The position numbers and the translations under genes were made by a program. From positions 1 through 64,000 of the forward strand of contig SHVQ01000010.1 in the NCBI GenBank assembly GCA_009694195.1: a DNA stretch of 64,000 nucleotides. Direction: 5' to 3'. The DNA comes from Rhodospirillales bacterium (lineage in GTDB: Bacteria > Pseudomonadota > Alphaproteobacteria > Rhodospirillales > SHVQ01). Shown here piece after piece: positions 63,949 through 64,000 of the stretch. The notes below the pieces were generated by a model that was given only the letters and a program-made list of their open reading frames with translations, did not search any database and was not told the origin of the DNA. Each line of letters begins with the position of its first letter. Positions within the stretch are counted from its first letter, which is position 1.

Positions 63949-63981
63949 GGATGCCCCGCTGCCCGCCTGAGCGGGGCATCC
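63949..63981 (+). repeat. strong hairpin after the second TTT binding-protein gene
   Basis: GGATGCCCCGCT (63949-63960) and AGCGGGGCATCC (63970-63981) form a perfect 12-base stem with a 9-base loop. No T tract follows, so it probably acts to stabilise the upstream message or attenuate. It begins 14 bases after the stop. Confidence 0.65.
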
Positions 63982-64000
63982 TCCCGACATGGCAAGCACC

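Overview
This is a GC-rich chromosomal window of about 55 protein genes, densely packed in short operons on both strands, with no rRNA, tRNA, CRISPR array or intact mobile element. The gene families (Bug/TTT tricarboxylate-type transporters, several PotABCD-like ABC importers, paired HyuA/HyuB hydantoinase-oxoprolinase genes, creatinase-type M24 proteins, FCD-GntR and LysR regulators) and the strong G/C preference at third codon positions suggest a soil or sediment alphaproteobacterium. That placement is an inference from gene content, not a marker-gene result.

Region 1 (about 0.1-17.2 kb) looks like a phosphonate catabolic block. It holds a complete binding-protein ABC importer (498-4815), a UspA protein, a type II HAD hydrolase and a VanB-like ferredoxin reductase on the minus strand, a LysR regulator, a D-2-hydroxyacid dehydrogenase, an aldehyde dehydrogenase, a DUF47/PiT pair, an FCD-GntR regulator and a phosphonoacetate hydrolase (PhnA)-like metalloenzyme. 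Reading these together, a C2 phosphonate would be imported, oxidised to phosphonoacetate and hydrolysed to acetate and phosphate, with the PiT system handling the anion. A COG0523/CobW metal GTPase fused to a degenerate tyrosine-recombinase domain closes the block and may serve the zinc-type hydrolase.

Region 2 (17.2-36.6 kb) looks dedicated to cyclic amides (hydantoin or lactam type). It has a full TTT transporter (SBP, TctB, TctA), two HyuA-HyuB pairs, two M24 pita-bread proteins, a HyuC-like amidohydrolase operon (NHL propeller, Ldh-type oxidoreductase, HyuC), and a family-3 amino-acid-type ABC importer that lacks an ATPase gene.

Region 3 (36.6-47.9 kb) carries a third M24 protein, an epimerase, an N-formylglutamate amidohydrolase-like enzyme, an SDR, an aldehyde dehydrogenase, a PotBCA-like importer without a binding protein, and a DUF917-cyclodeaminase-enoyl-CoA hydratase run.

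Region 4 (47.9-64 kb) carries another complete Pot-type importer whose two permease domains are fused, followed by a D-amino-acid dehydrogenase, an acyl-CoA ligase, an amidase/PLP-enzyme pair, a PhyH dioxygenase, two overlapping M24 genes, an MmgE/PrpD protein and the binding protein of a second TTT transporter that continues past the right edge.

The points most worth a second look are: two genes (LysR and TctA) whose expected start codon is ATC behind a strong Shine-Dalgarno sequence; the GTPase-recombinase fusion; the PiT protein lacking both signature aspartates; five M24 genes of which four have lost the canonical metal ligands; and hairpins placed directly after binding-protein genes in three importers.
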